A stretch of DNA of 64,000 bases, from assembly GCA_963978545.1 (NCBI GenBank), contig OZ021723.1:46450069-46514068 (forward strand), written 5' to 3'. The notes below the pieces were generated by a model, which made no database searches, had not been told where the DNA came from, and was given only the letters and a program-made list of their open reading frames with translations. Shown here piece after piece: positions 13,601-23,640 of this stretch (position 1 is its first letter; every line of letters starts with the position of its first letter). The DNA is from Linyphia triangularis. Taxonomy: Eukaryota; Arthropoda; Arachnida; Araneae; Linyphiidae. Made by a program: the position numbers and the translations under genes.

Positions 13601-16600
13601 TGAGCGTTATGCTGATGAAATGGCCGTTATTCCTGTGAATAATGCCATCGTTATCGCTATTATTACGTTGCTGTGTGATGCTCATTTTCGCAGGCCTTAC
13701 TCCGATATAATAGTTACTGACGTTATTGTAGAGATTTTCACCTGTCGGACGTAATACAGTTCAGCTAAAACGCTGTTTCAACTCTTTTTCTTTCATTTGA
13801 AATTTCTATCATTCCTGAGCTCGATACAAATCTGCATTACGATTTTGTTGGGTTTGCCTTCAAATTTGACAATCATCGAACCTGCTTACTGTGCATTTTG
13901 CTTGCACCGGTATGGCAATATTTGCCAATTGTTGGTTTAATGTATTTGCTGAGATTTGCGCCGGTATGCTGGGCGTTATACCGATATTTACATTGGATTA
14001 GTTTTAATTTTCACTTAGGTTTAAACCGTTTTAATAGTAGCTATTGGCGAGATTTGCAATGTCATTTTAGTTTCATTCGCCTGGGCTTCCGCCAATGTGA
14101 AAGCTGCAATGTCCGTGATTAATGTGTGTGTGAGGATCGTTTTCACCATTTGGTTTGAGTCAATGCTGAATGATTAGAATTTTAATTTAATTTTGCGCCC
14201 GAAATTAATCCCAACTGCCAAATTTTACTGTGTATCCTTATTTAAAATTATAATCTTAACTGCTGTTGAATGTAAAATTGTTTATTTTAACATGAAATAC
14301 AATTTTACATTTTAACTATAGATATAAGTAATAGTTTAAAAGTTAAAGCAATTTTTATTTATTTATAATATTATAAAATTAATTGTATTATGAAATTTTT
14401 TTCATTTTGTAAAATTTTGCCTAGGTACTGTACCTTAACAGTGGCAACAGCTGAACTTAAGCAAAAAAGAATATTGCCAGGGATTAAATTGAACAATTTG
14501 GACAACGAAATTATGCAAACTGAAAATGGTGTAACTCCCCTAATTCCATCTACAATTGAAGGCAGTTTTTTTTTAAATACACAAATTGTTGTATAATATT
14601 TTTACCAATTTTATTTGAGGCAAAAAACATAAAAAATTCACATTACAAAATGTTTTTAAAGTAATTATTGATTTTATAAATTTTTATTAGAATTATAAGT
14701 TTTCAGAAAACAAAAATAGTTAATATATAGAGTATTTTGTTGAATGTTTCATCCACTTTGACATGATTTATGGTTTGTCTTTCCCTTTAAAATTTTACTT
14801 AGAAAACAGCTTATTAAATCTGAAATTTAATACTAGTGTCCTCTTTTCTTGAGATTAGACTGTAATGGGAAGGAAAAAAAAAAGGGATTTTAAAGTATAA
14901 GTGCACATGCACAGTACAGGTACACTATACATACACTGCACTGCACGGAGTAATTTGCTGTTTGCACCATAATGATGTACAGATAAACAGTACATAATTC
15001 ATAATTATTTTTATGATGGTGAGTTTGAATGTTCTTTTATTTGAAAGTTATAGTATATGTATATTTTGTTGATGACTTAATCAGGGGAAACATTGGATGT
15101 TACAGGGGATTTCAAAATAACTTTTTTGCGGACACTCTGTTCCAAAAAAGGTCCTTGAATTTTCTTAAAAAGGTCCTTGAATTTTCTTAAAAAGGTCCTT
15201 GAAAGTCCTTGAATTTTTTTCTTCAATAAGAGTGGGAACCCTGAAAAAAGCATTTAGTTTATCTTTCTATTAATTCTTAAGAAAATAATTCACTGAATGG
15301 AAGATTTACCTTTTTAGTATTACATGAGGGAAGATTTTGTAAACGAAAAATTATACGAATATTATCGATAGAATAAGTTCTAACGTATTTTAAAATAAAT
15401 CTTGTTATTAAAGACTATTGGAAGTTTTTATAAGTATCAACAATAAGTTTTTATATTAATCTAATGGATATATTAATGTTTTATAATTATTCAAAATTAT
15501 TCATTAAAATTAAATTATAAGATGCATTTTAAATTTGTTTCTAAAATTGAGGTTTTGTGTTTTAACAACTTATTTCTAAACCTTAAAAATATCATTTAGA
15601 ACTACTTATCACCATTACTGATGAATCTAAGAGCAATATTCCGTGTATTATGCAGTAAACCAATTACTATTGTATTATATTGTATACATTGAATTTAAAA
15701 AATTGTATCTCTAAATATTACATTAAAATGTAATCTGATTTAAGTGTCCTCATAAGTAGCAATTGTTATTTTCTTAGTTTAAATTATTTTCAGAAGGAAT
15801 ATTATTTATTATTTAAACGTTAATTATTCTAGTTAATGTCAAATTTTAATTATAAATATGTATACATGTAATTAGAAAACGATTAAAAAAAAAAAAAAAA
15901 AAACTGGTTTAAAAAAAAAACTTTTTTAGGGTTTTTTACAAAAAAATTTTTTTTTTTTTTTTCCAACCCTGTTAAAAATTTATGTATAGACATGATGTCT
16001 GAAAATTAATTTTCAATGGTCCTTAAAAACATTATTATGGGCTTAAAAGTCATTGATTTTCATTCAGTGATTTGAGTGAACCCAGCTTACATTCAAATTT
16101 GTACAATTTTCAACAAATAGTGTTATACAGTTCAGCAGAGTGCAAAATAATTTTATTTGAGAATTAAATGTGTAAAATAATAGAGTTTAAGTGCAAGTAT
16201 AAAAAAAAATTTAAGCCATAAATTTGCAAACTTTTCTTTTTGTTAAACTTTAATGTAATTGTTTAAAATTCTGCAGATAGATGTCAACCTCCAGTTGTAC
16301 CATGTCTTCAACAATTGCAACCGGTAAGAAAATAAATTCTTAGCAATTTATGTTTTGCATTAATTAATATACTTTATATTTTTTCTGTTTAAAAAGTTTT
16401 TGAAACAACATGTGTTGACAAATCAAGCATTTCAATTATGATAACTCTTGAATTTTGATAGTGTCACAATACTCAATATATATTGAATCCCAATATTTTG
16501 ACCAACATATTTCTCACTTGCTATCACTAAAAGAAGAAATAATTTGCGAGAGCAAAACGAGGTCTATTATTTATTACAATGCGAAACTTCCTCTGGATAG

Positions 16601-19016
16601 TTAATAGTAGTACATAAGTAGAATTTTTTTAATGATCAGTTTCTTTTAGAGGATTTTGCAAGTAAAGTAAGCACAAAATATTTCTTTTGGAAATTGAAGC
16701 AAACTATATTATCAGATTACAGAAGATGTGGCAGAGAAAATCCTGGCAGATAAGAGCTAAAGAGACCAGTTATCTACTAGCAAAAATATTTTATGGGAGT
16801 TTTCTATAGTTAGGTTTTATCCTTTCCCTCCTTGAAGTTTCATGTAAGTAACAACTCTAGCAGAAAATATGATAGTTAAATAATATTGCCTATTAAAGGA
16901 ATTACGTGAAAAAAGTTTACCACATTGACTATCCTTATTTGGAGAAGGAGTGAATTTTCTAATGTCGTAGTATTTTTCAAAAGCTTTTTGTAATATTCTG
17001 ATGTTTGGTATACTTGATCCCAAGAACACATGTTTCATTGTTTCTGATTTTATTGACTCAACACGGAATTCATCAAATTCATTCAACATAACGGAAAATG
17101 GTAACATTTTAGTAATTTACTTTAAAATTAGTGCAAATAATTAAGATGAATAAATAGAACCATGTCTCTTGGAATCAAAAAGATGGGATTGTAGTAGATT
17201 ATTTCAATAGTTTTTATGCAGTTTCTTTTCTGGAGGAATTATTTAGTTGTATTGTTGTTTCAGTGTATAATTTTTTGAAGGAACTCTTCAATTGTTTTAG
17301 ACCTTTATTCGAGCCTAATTAAAATGTAAAAATACATCAGTTCAAGTAGAAAAGGATCAAAATTCTAAGATGGAAATTTAGAAAACCTCTAAAGCTTAAA
17401 AAAAGTTGGGATTTGCAGTTTTCTATTTGTAATAATTCTGCAAAAGGACAACACAGGTGTATACTGAAGTTTTGTAAACTATTTATTTAACTTTTAATGA
17501 GTGAAATTTGATCAGTTATGGCTTAATTAAGGAATTCACTCCAAATGTTGGAGTTTCTTCAAATTGATAATAATAAAAAAAAATATTAATACCATATAAA
17601 AATTTATTTCCTTCCTTGCATTCTTTCCTTATCCAATGCATCAGAATATTTGTTCTTCAATATTATCGACTATCTATTAGTCAATAATTATTGACCCACT
17701 TAGTGATTAATTTAATATTTCTGTACTTTTTAGTATTGTTATTTTTTTATTGAGAAATGGAACATTGTAGTTCAGGCACTTTATAGCAATGTTATGATTT
17801 TTTTGTTATTACATAAAAGTCAATTTTTGTTCTTAACTTTCTAGGATAAGTTTCTATCGAATACTGATGTTAGGAAACTTAAACCTCATGAAGATTTACC
17901 CAGTTTTATATCAGAAAATCAGCAAGATCTTGGAGATCTTTTCATGGGATTCTTAAACTACTTTGCAAATGAATTTAAGTAAGTTGGAACCGTCTTTCCA
18001 TCTGCTAATTTTAATAGCAAACTTAGCTTCTTTTTTTTAATAATTTCGTATTATTTTCATACTTTAGAAGTAATTAAATCATGCATTATTTCATACAACT
18101 ATATTTAACTTAAATAGTTGCACTTTAAGACTGAAAAAGTAGAATTCTAAAAATCCTTTTTTTATATAAATAAAGTTACATCTCTTTGGTCAGTTTCAGA
18201 GGAATTTTTACAGTATTCTGGGTACTTACAAATCAATTTTTGGTGTAATAAAGTATAATTGTTTTCGGAACAGTTTTAAATATCCAAGAAATTGTTCAAT
18301 GTTAAAATATAAGTCATTGCCAATTTTCAACCAGCTATGTACATTTATTTCCATTAGAATATTATCATGAACCTATATAAATTTTACAAAAAAAAAAAAT
18401 CTCTTCAAGTTATGATGCTTTAAATGTCACAAATCATTAAAATGAGGTAAGATAACTTTTTCTCCTTTTTGCTAAATCACTTGAAATGCACATATCTGGT
18501 TTTGATATTGGGCTTTGGTTAGGCTCTTATTATGTTGAGTCGAAAATAAAAACCTTTTCTTACTTTATTTTCAGCTTTTATGATAGCGCGATTTCTGTTC
18601 GACTGGGGCGAGTAATACCCAAAAATGTTGCCAAACGAAATTTATCCCCGAAAAATAAAGCTGGTCATTGGCAGTGTGTGTGCATTGAAGGTATTACATT
18701 GCGTACAAGGTTTGATTTAAAATTTTAAAAATATATTTGCATAATTCTAATATTTTTAATAATTTTTTTTAAATATATTCTATTATTAAGTTTTAGTATT
18801 CAATGTTTGATGACTCTCCAATGTTAATTGTTTTATATTTTCTTTATTTGATGATTGGTTCTAATAATTCATAATTTTTTTACAGAGCCATTTGATCTCA
18901 CAAACACAGCTCGTTCTGTATATAATGATAAAGTCTTTGAATATATTCGTTACGTGTTTTGTGACTGTTGGAGACGCTTGATGGAAAATCCAGACCTGTA
19001 TTATATACTTAGTTAA
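197..19016 (+). CDS. GLD2: GLD2/TENT2-type cytoplasmic poly(A) polymerase, 3' ten exons (5' end outside window)
   Basis: Exons I can join: 197-308, 780-871, 7143-7206, 9913-9979, 10074-10150, 10711-10839, 16277-16323, 17845-17978, 18575-18690, 18886-19016. All have AG acceptors and GT donors, and phases match through to TAA at 19014-19016, giving 322 residues after the left edge. Order: a helical lead-in; the nucleotidyltransferase core with GSS and DID (residues 45-47 and 57-59 of this partial protein); the third catalytic Asp in VEVDLNI (residue 117); a central helical part with VAPLIILVKLWARHHNIND; and a PAP-associated domain (GDLFMGFLNYFANEF). The family adds adenosines to cytoplasmic mRNAs, usually with RNA-binding partners, because it lacks its own RRM. 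Vertebrate members are about 480 residues, so roughly 150 N-terminal residues should lie upstream. All three catalytic carboxylates are present, so the enzyme should be active. TENT4 or TUT4/7 relatives are less likely given the compact C-terminus ending just after the PAP-associated domain. Confidence 0.93.
309..779 (+). other. GLD2 intron, no recognisable feature
   Basis: AT-rich with T-tracts. I see no repeat, inverted arm or coding signal. Confidence 0.6.
780..871 (+). CDS. GLD2: GLD2 exon: GS and DxD catalytic motifs
   Basis: A long T-tract and CAG precede 780; the donor GTAGTA follows 871. The exon reads YVVGSSMTGLGANSSDIDMC. The GSS motif and the paired aspartates of DID are the nucleotide and metal-binding residues of the Pol-beta superfamily. 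The frame stays open for about 100 bases past the donor, so an unspliced reading exists but has no family match. Confidence 0.92.
2564..2760 (-). mobile_element. Mariner fragment, 3' end of transposase plus one terminal repeat
   Basis: The minus strand reads YHSKHCPLLATTLSYLSSSIRI, matching, also in an antisense frame, the 3' end of the mariner at 4878-6109 (YSKYCPSLSTTFPYLSGSIRI). The left end, TAGGTGTACAACTTTGCTTCC, is a diverged copy of the same terminal repeat (GGTGTACAAAT...TTCC). About 85% of the element is missing, so it is a dead 5'-deleted copy in opposite orientation to its neighbour. Confidence 0.72.
4098..4807. mobile_element. Fold-back element: about 700-bp near-perfect palindrome between TTAA sites
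   Basis: TTAAGGCGTCTTCTCACTTT at 4098 is mirrored by its reverse complement ending at TTAA 4804-4807. The arms pair over most of their length: for example, the ATGACATATTCTTCATAG region near 4350 pairs with CTATGAAGAATATGTCAT near 4540. Mismatches concentrate in the central 100 bases (about 4400-4500, which include CGCG and T-runs). TTAA at both edges fits a piggyBac-type target site, but because the whole unit is symmetric the TTAA could be part of the arm. No transposase; open frames inside are by-products of symmetry. Confidence 0.8.
4878..6109 (+). mobile_element. Mariner DNA transposon (about 1.23 kb), degraded
   Basis: Flanked by TA (4876-4877 and 6110-6111). The left terminus AGGGTGTACAAATAAGTTTC and the reverse complement of the right terminus CGGTGTACAAATGGGTTCC are imperfect inverted repeats. 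The length is close to a normal mariner (about 1.3 kb). It lies inside a GLD2 intron in the same orientation as the gene. Confidence 0.88.
5050..5996 (+). pseudogene. Mariner transposase pseudogene
   Basis: Recognisable pieces in changing frames: an HTH region (KKFKNSEFDIEDEEHCARPK, 5170-5230), VTGDEKWIHYDNPKRKSWG (5490-5540), YYELLKPSETVIG (5630-5670), and PPDIALSDNHLFWSMVHGL through WIASKDEEFFQCGIRMLPER (5817-5994). Family members have a DD34D catalytic triad. The first Asp (TGDEKW) and the third (ALSDNHLF) are present. The second site, normally HDNARPH, reads HEIARSH, so that Asp is lost. Several stops and frameshifts interrupt it, so it is inactive. The motif set looks most like the irritans-type mariners; that subfamily call is tentative. 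Confidence 0.85.
6659..6692. repeat. Perfect 15-bp hairpin with 4-base loop
   Basis: TATTTCAAGGGCAAT, loop TAAT, then the exact reverse complement. The preceding CCCTTGAAAACG is a partial third copy of the arm. It is intronic; no U-run or promoter suggests function. Confidence 0.75.
7143..7206 (+). CDS. GLD2: GLD2 exon: nucleotidyltransferase domain linker helix
   Basis: Encodes IDQQKEALNILQDVRKLFRNY, a helix after the DxD strand. Starts in phase 0 and ends in phase 1; the donor is GTTAAG, weaker than the other donors of this gene. The upstream intron is 6.3 kb and full of transposons. Confidence 0.85.
7207..9912 (+). other. GLD2 intron, mostly one 2.1-kb transposon
   Basis: 7207-7640 is plain AT-rich intron. 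7652-9794 is the element described separately. 9803-9912 leads to the next acceptor. Confidence 0.65.
7652..9794. mobile_element. DNA transposon remnant with perfect 8-bp target duplication
   Basis: TTCTTTTA occurs exactly at 7644-7651 and 9795-9802. Between them the termini are inverted: CATGGGCGCCTGCAAG on the left and, on the right, the reverse complement CATGGGTGCCTCCAGGAGG. An 8-bp duplication is typical of hAT and P elements, and CATG ends recall P elements, but no transposase can be read in any frame. Inside, two related stretches (about 8183-8262 and 8330-8400, both with TCGATTGxAT and GTTAATTAG) form an old tandem duplication. A C-run lies near 9690 and a second sub-palindrome (GGGTGCAAGTGCACCC) sits at the right end. 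Confidence 0.8.
9913..9979 (+). CDS. GLD2: GLD2 exon: core beta strand (IPAKVPILKF)
   Basis: Encodes LYNIQLIPAKVPILKFVDSV with donor GTAAGA. The 'AKVPILKF' strand is a hallmark of the strand that leads to the third catalytic aspartate in the next exon. Phase 1 in, phase 2 out. Confidence 0.88.
10074..10150 (+). CDS. GLD2: GLD2 exon: third catalytic Asp
   Basis: Follows TTTTTTTGCAG; donor GTATGT. Encodes QVEVDLNINNAIGIRNTQLL. The Asp of VEVDLN is the third metal ligand. Phase 2 in, phase 1 out. Confidence 0.9.
10151..10710 (+). repeat. GLD2 intron with (TA)n microsatellite at 10621-10665
   Basis: Plain AT-rich intron apart from 22 TA units 45 bases before the acceptor of the next exon, within branch-point distance. 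Confidence 0.8.
10711..10839 (+). CDS. GLD2: GLD2 exon: central helical domain
   Basis: Encodes VAPLIILVKLWARHHNIND, then SLSSYSIVLMVIHYLQ. The SSYS...HYLQ stretch lines the nucleotide-binding cleft in the family. Donor GTAAGT. The 5.4-kb intron that follows holds three nested DNA transposons. Confidence 0.92.
12240..15243. mobile_element. Inner element, CAGGGTTCCCAC...GTGGGAACCCTG, about 3 kb
   Basis: Inverted termini CAGGGTTCCCAC at 12240 and GTGGGAACCCTG ending at 15243. Both flanks carry runs of GTCCTTGAAAGTCCTTGAA subterminal repeats (12256-12420 and 15147-15215). The A-rich flanks (GAAAAAAT left, AAAAAAGC right) do not give a convincing target duplication. No transposase is readable. 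It contains a further repeat region at 12690-14130. Confidence 0.75.
12690..14130 (-). repeat. Degenerate CpG-bearing repeat array
   Basis: Base composition changes here: CG dinucleotides become frequent in an AT-rich surround. Short phrases recur with variation, such as CCGAGATTTACGCTGCT, CGGCGAGATTTG, ACCTGCATACGTTCAG / ACCTGCGTACGTTCAG, and TGAGCGTTATGCTGATGAAAT. The reverse complement of 36510-37320 uses the same phrases (CTGATGTAATGTCCGC, GCCGAGATTTTGTG). Also shared is TTCTTCCGCC (13390; reverse at 37700). Open frames here (up to 131 codons) show no domain and are probably chance in a repeat with few stops. Confidence 0.6.
16277..16323 (+). CDS. GLD2: GLD2 exon: short PPVVPCLQQLQP segment
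   Basis: A 47-base exon after TTCTGCAG, donor GTAAGA. With the split Tyr codon it reads YRCQPPVVPCLQQLQP, a pattern typical of non-canonical poly(A) polymerases just before the PAP-associated domain. Phase 1 in, phase 0 out. Confidence 0.88.
16324..17844 (+). other. GLD2 intron, no recognisable element
   Basis: AT-rich, 1.5 kb. A 96-codon minus-strand open frame (16817-17107) has no recognisable domain. I see no inverted ends. Confidence 0.5.
17845..17978 (+). CDS. GLD2: GLD2 exon: start of PAP-associated domain
   Basis: Encodes DKFLSNTDVRKLK through LGDLFMGFLNYFANEF. The L-G-x-L-x-x-G-F-x-x-Y-F pattern begins the PAP/25A-associated domain. Donor GTAAGT, phase 2 out. Confidence 0.91.
18575..18690 (+). 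CDS. GLD2: GLD2 exon: middle of PAP-associated domain
   Basis: Follows TATTTTCAG. Encodes FYDSAISVRLGRVIPKN, then HWQCVCIE, continuing the PAP-associated domain; the phase-1 junction joins directly to EPFDLTNTAR in the last exon. Confidence 0.9.
18886..19016 (+). CDS. GLD2: GLD2 terminal exon with stop
   Basis: Follows TTTTTTACAG. Encodes EPFDLTNTARSVYND, then the C-terminal helix ending DLYYILS and TAA. The E-P-F-x-x-x-N-x-x-R motif is diagnostic for the nucleotide-recognition motif of this polymerase family. Confidence 0.92.
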
Positions 19017-19062
19017 CCAACTATCAATGATACATTTATTTTTTTATATGTGTATTTATTGT

Positions 19063-19068
19063 AATAAA
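19063..19068 (+). terminator. GLD2: GLD2 poly(A) signal AATAAA
   Basis: A canonical AATAAA lies 47 bases after the stop codon in a T-rich stretch, so the 3' UTR would be very short, about 70-90 bases. Confidence 0.7.
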
Positions 19069-19897
19069 ATATTTTTATTCACTGTTAATTGAGTTTCTTT
19101 CTCCTTATTTTTTTTTAACCTATTAGTATAACTAACCGGAAAATATTTATAAGGGTAGGTTTATGTGTACTGTAAGAAAAATTGAAGTAAAATGAGCTCT
19201 TCCTTGCTGTTCAAAATAAATAAAATTGTAAGTTATCTTTGTAACTCAGTTGATATTCTTATATATGAAGACCAAGAGAAAAGAACAGTGTAAGTCACTT
19301 GATTTAAGAAAACACTGTTTAAAGGTTTGAAAACAGATGGAAGCATTTTAAATCGTATAGTCTTTTCTGTGAATTATCCCTCAAACTATATCATTTTCCT
19401 CATTGAAGTACCACTAATGTGCCAATGGATAGCTCTGTTTCCTCAAAAAGTAGATTTACAGCTCCTCTTCCCCCTGATTTTCATAGGTTGAGATGCAATT
19501 GCATGACATTTTTTTTCACTTTTAAATTAATGATTCTTATGCGAGAGAATGCTCAGTGGAAGTTATTGTATTGGAGATTTTCTCTTGTGTGCATTGTACG
19601 CAGGAAAAAGGTATGTGTGAAAGAGGGAATGGCTTCTGGAAGGTCTTTCAAGGGGTAGCTGTCTCGCATTTACCCCTATGATGGTAGAAAAAAACCTGAA
19701 AAACTCCCGCCAGACGACAACTATATGTCACGATACCCGTATCTACCCTCTTTGAAAAGATACAGTCTAAAACGCCAACGAGCCATTGTCACTCTAGCTT
19801 TGTTTCCAAATTAATATTTTAAAATAAAAAGTATCCTTAGTTTGAAAGGTCCTGGAGAAAAACAACTTAAGTCTGTAGAAATCAATTTCGGGATAAT

Positions 19898-20298
19898 ACA
19901 AATGAGCAATTCTCTGCTGTATGCACGGGACATTTTGGCTATTTTTTTTTTTTTTTTTTTTTCGTCAACAGATTATAATTTTAAAATTATGATGAATCTA
20001 GAAATTTTGTTTTATTTAAGTTTGTTGCAAAGTTACATGGGAAAAATAATTATTTTAACTAAGTCAAATATGTACCTTATAAAACCGACTTACGGGACAC
20101 GTCCGTGTCCCGTGCGTTGGTGGTTTATAAATGTGTTACCTACTTAAATTATATTTCTATGTAACTTTGCCACAAACTAATTTTATATAAAACAAAAACA
20201 TAGCAAATAGATTCGTCATAATTTAGCAATTCGAACCTATTTGTGAGAAGGAAGAAGAGTGAAAATGTCCCGTAAGTTCATCCAGAGAATTACCCAAA
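19898..20298. mobile_element. Fold-back element, about 400-bp palindrome
   Basis: The centre is GGGACACG-TC-CGTGTCCC at about 20095-20112. Arms extend outwards: ACGGGACATTTT (19925) pairs with AAAATGTCCCGT (20262); the AAGTTTGTTGCAAAGTTACAT region (20018) pairs with ATGTAACTTTGCCACAAACT (20159); AATTCTCTG (19908) pairs with CAGAGAATT (20282). Pairing is imperfect (old). A 22-base T-run in the left arm is not matched on the right. Confidence 0.75.
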
Positions 20299-21803
20299 TT
20301 GAAGTTTTCATCTCCTAACCCTTTTTTGCGGCTTATTTTACGTATAGCACAGTTTTAAACTTTCCTTCGGGAATGAAAAGATAACACCGATAGTTCAATT
20401 TCATAAAATAGTTGGGGCTGATTTGTTTTTGAAAATTATAGCTTCTTTCAATCTTCAATCAATAACTTGTAGAACTGCTTGAAAATCTTTTTGGCCTGGC
20501 TTTGTTAAATTTTTATGTTTTTGCCTGAAAATTCTTGTTGAACGTTTTTGTTAGTACTGACTGAACCTAGTCTCCGAAATCGATAGAGTTAATAGTTAGA
20601 AAAGCTGTGGACTGCTTAGAAGCACTTCCATGCATACAAGTTTTCTCATAGGTAAGTCTACTATCTTCTAAATGAAAACTTATTTTCTGTGTACCTGCAC
20701 CTTTTAAGCTTCGTGTACTTTTAACGCACCATGATACCAGTACAAGTAACTTAAAATAGACAACCAACCTTTTATTAAAACAATGTCTTACTTTTTATTT
20801 TTCAATGTTTTAATCATATATTGAAGAGCATTATTACTTCTTTGTTTAAGATCCATCCAAAAGATGTCTGACAATTTTGTAATTCCTAAATAATAAGGGT
20901 TACACATCTAGAGAATGCAAGCTTTAGCCCTTGGTTAGTCGAGTGGGGGACAAATGTCCCCCCAATGCAAATTTTTTTTGTATACCATTAAATTTGAGAC
21001 CAAATATCAAAGTAAGTGGGTATTTTAATTAAAAACACAACATTATTGAAAAGAATGAAGTAAATATTAAAAAAATATTTTTAAAATAACTTGAAAACTG
21101 TAAGAATAAAAAAAATATATATATTATTATTGAAATGAACTTTGTGAAAATTCAACTTTATTTTTAAAATAGTTTTAAAACACGATAAGCATAATCACAT
21201 TAAACATTGTTGATAAAATTATTGTGAAAATATAAATTTACATCTAAAATTAGTATACAAAAATTATAGGGCAGAGAAATAGATTTTATAAAAAATCATT
21301 CTATGTCCTCTTCAACACCTATACAATTTGCACAAATTTCAATCTGAATTAAATGGTCCTTGCAGACCCATTTGTCACATTTTCAGTAACACTTGAAATC
21401 CATAAAAATTAAAAAATGAATTCATGTAAAAAAAAATTGCATACTTTTTTTATTGCTGAGAAATAATGTGTCAGTCAACTCATATCATAAAAAACGGACA
21501 TGCCTCCTCACGAAACATAAAAACTATAAAAATATAATAGAAATAAAACTTTAAGATTACTTACCAAAATTAGAATACATTCGGATATTTTCGGATAGAA
21601 CATTCGGATATTTTCACAAAATATATATTCTATTAGAAAAAGAATATCCTGGTCTCCCGATAAACATCAGGAAATGTTCGCAAAATTTATACTAATTTGA
21701 ATGGCAATTCGATAGTTAGACATTTCATCATTTGCCGAATATTTCATCAATTTACCGAATAATTATCCTTTTCTGTTCTTTAATTTTTCCCTTGAACTAT
21801 GGC

Positions 21804-22437
21804 CCTGATCATTGCCTAGGCCCACAAGGCCCGGGCCTTGGGCCCATGATTTTAGGGGACCCCGAAATCGGCTGTAAACTTTTAACTTTTCTTTCACAAA
21901 CGCTTTGTGAATATCTTTTATAATCTGTATAAATGAATTTTTACTTAGTAATCATTTTGTATTGATCCTGAACATTTTTTGGCAACCCAGAGTGTATTTA
22001 TTCAAATAAACCAAATCATCATTTAAAAGCGTAAAAAACAAGCTTTCATGAAAGATAGAGAAACAAAAATTAACTGAATTATTGACGAATTTATTATGTG
22101 ATCTGCAAATGTCTACTTTGAAGTTGTAAATATGTTGCAGGTATTTTTGTCACTGATTGGACTACACATTGAGATCGTGAAATGCAATGCTACGTTACAA
22201 AATTAAGTTTTTCCTGTTTTAGTTTATAAATTTAATTGTTTGGATTTTTTCTTCTTTATTTGTGAGAAAAAAAAAAACTTATAGAAAACAATATATTAAC
22301 ATTAATTAATCAAGTTTTTCTATATTTAGTGGTAATTCATTTGATTATGTTTCAAGCCCATTTCCAATAAATTTCGCGTTTGAAAAAAGGGCCCTTGAAA
22401 GTGTCCGGGCCTTGGGCCCCAACTTATCAAGATCAGG
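21804..22437. mobile_element. hAT-like non-autonomous element, relative of the one at 48464-49261
   Basis: Left end CCTGATCATTGCCTAGGCCC...GGCCCGGGCCTTGGGCCC; right end GGGCCTTGGGCCCCAACTTATC...GATCAGG. The GGCCCGGGCCT subterminal blocks match the copy at 48.5 kb, which starts CAGGGCCTGATTTACC. The outermost bases have decayed and I see no target duplication. Confidence 0.65.
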
Positions 22438-23640
22438 ACTTGTCAACGACTTTGATTTTTAACGAATAACAAAATTGCCTGAATATTCCATTATCGCCAA
22501 TCATTTTCCTTTTCAAACCAATGCAGATTTGACAAGATTATCACCCATTAATTTATTTCATTCATGAACTAAGTGGCAGAAAATCCAACTGAAAGAGTTT
22601 CGCTTTGATTGACTCCAAATTTCGCATGAAAATAGTTTCACTTTTTAATTTAGTCGAAAAAAATAAAGTACATTTATAGATGGAAAAGTTAGAGAAATCT
22701 GCAATTCTGGAAGAAGAGTGATGGAATTTATCTCCCCCCCCTCCCCATTACTTTCTATTAATATATATATAAAAAATAAATTCCACAAAAGCGAAAATGT
22801 AAGCATTTTCCATAAGGACGACTATTTTTAGAAAATTCATAAATAAATTTTTTGTCGCCTAGTCTTATTTTACTTCACTTCGCCTACAGCGTTGCGATAC
22901 TTTCTATAAATGCATTCAGAGCTAACAAGGTTTAATATTCAATACGACTTCTTCTAGCGCAGCAAAAAGCAATAAATGCCAATGTTGTAGTGAAACCCTT
23001 TTCAGCTCTTGGTGAGCTGTACCAATAACATTGAAAGCATTTTCAAAAGCTGAGCTATGTGCTATGTTGAATATTGCATATAATAAAGCAGTTTCGTAAT
23101 AAGAGACGTTTCCACAACCACTAATCTCATCTTATTGCATAAGAGTTAAAATTCACGAAAAAAAAAGGGGGGGGGGGGAAATGGATGTGTTTGAACAGCA
23201 GGAAAACTCGGTTTTCTAAATGAATTAATTTAATATACAGAAGCGCTAGAGATAATTTTTATTTAAAGCAAAAGTTGGAAAATAATATAAAACGCAGGAA
23301 AATTGAATATCAGAATCAGGGCCGATCCTATGGGGAAGGGGAGTATCCCCCTCCCCCCTCCCACTATTTTCTTAGCCGGCAAATGATGATTTTTTTATTA
23401 ACTGAGTCGTCAAATTATCCAAAATATGCCTGTTGCAAATAAAAAAAAAATTATGCGAAATCCCAATACAAGACAACGTTTATTCAAGTTGGCAATTCTT
23501 AAACGATGATGACAATCGTTCTTCACCAAGCAGATACAAGTCGGTATAGAGCCGGAAGGTTGATCACAAATTCCATCGGAGACACCCTCTCATTTCGAAG
23601 TTTTTCAGAATCATCTTCCCTTTCAGTCGAATTCCTTTGG

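Larger units (their letters stand above)
11868..15971. mobile_element. Middle hAT-type element with perfect 8-bp target duplication
   Basis: TTAAAAAT is found at 11860-11867 and again at 15972-15979. Termini are CAGGGTTGGCAT on the left and CCAACCCTG on the right (inverted). Subterminal AAACCA... at the left mirrors ACTGGTTTAAA at the right (about 15902). A CAGGGTT terminus plus an 8-bp duplication is the hAT hallmark. Its own internal sequence is only about 370 bp left and 730 bp right of the inner insertion, so it was a MITE before being invaded. Confidence 0.82.
11589..16085. mobile_element. Outer DNA transposon of a three-level nest (decayed)
   Basis: Left end GGGGTTCCCATTGTCGTTG followed by CTTGAAAGTACTTGAAAATG motifs; right end ...GGGCTTAAAAGTCATTGATT then GTGAACCCAG. 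The ends are inverted and carry the same 'CTTGAAAGT/CTTAAAAGT' subterminal repeats as the inner element. CTTACA follows the right end and occurs just before the left end, a possible decayed target duplication. It has no coding capacity of its own and is weaker than the two inner elements. Confidence 0.5.

Noticed and set aside
13359..13754. 131-codon open frame
   Set aside because: Lies in the degenerate repeat array; no domain, no splice logic, and the array's composition lowers stop frequency.
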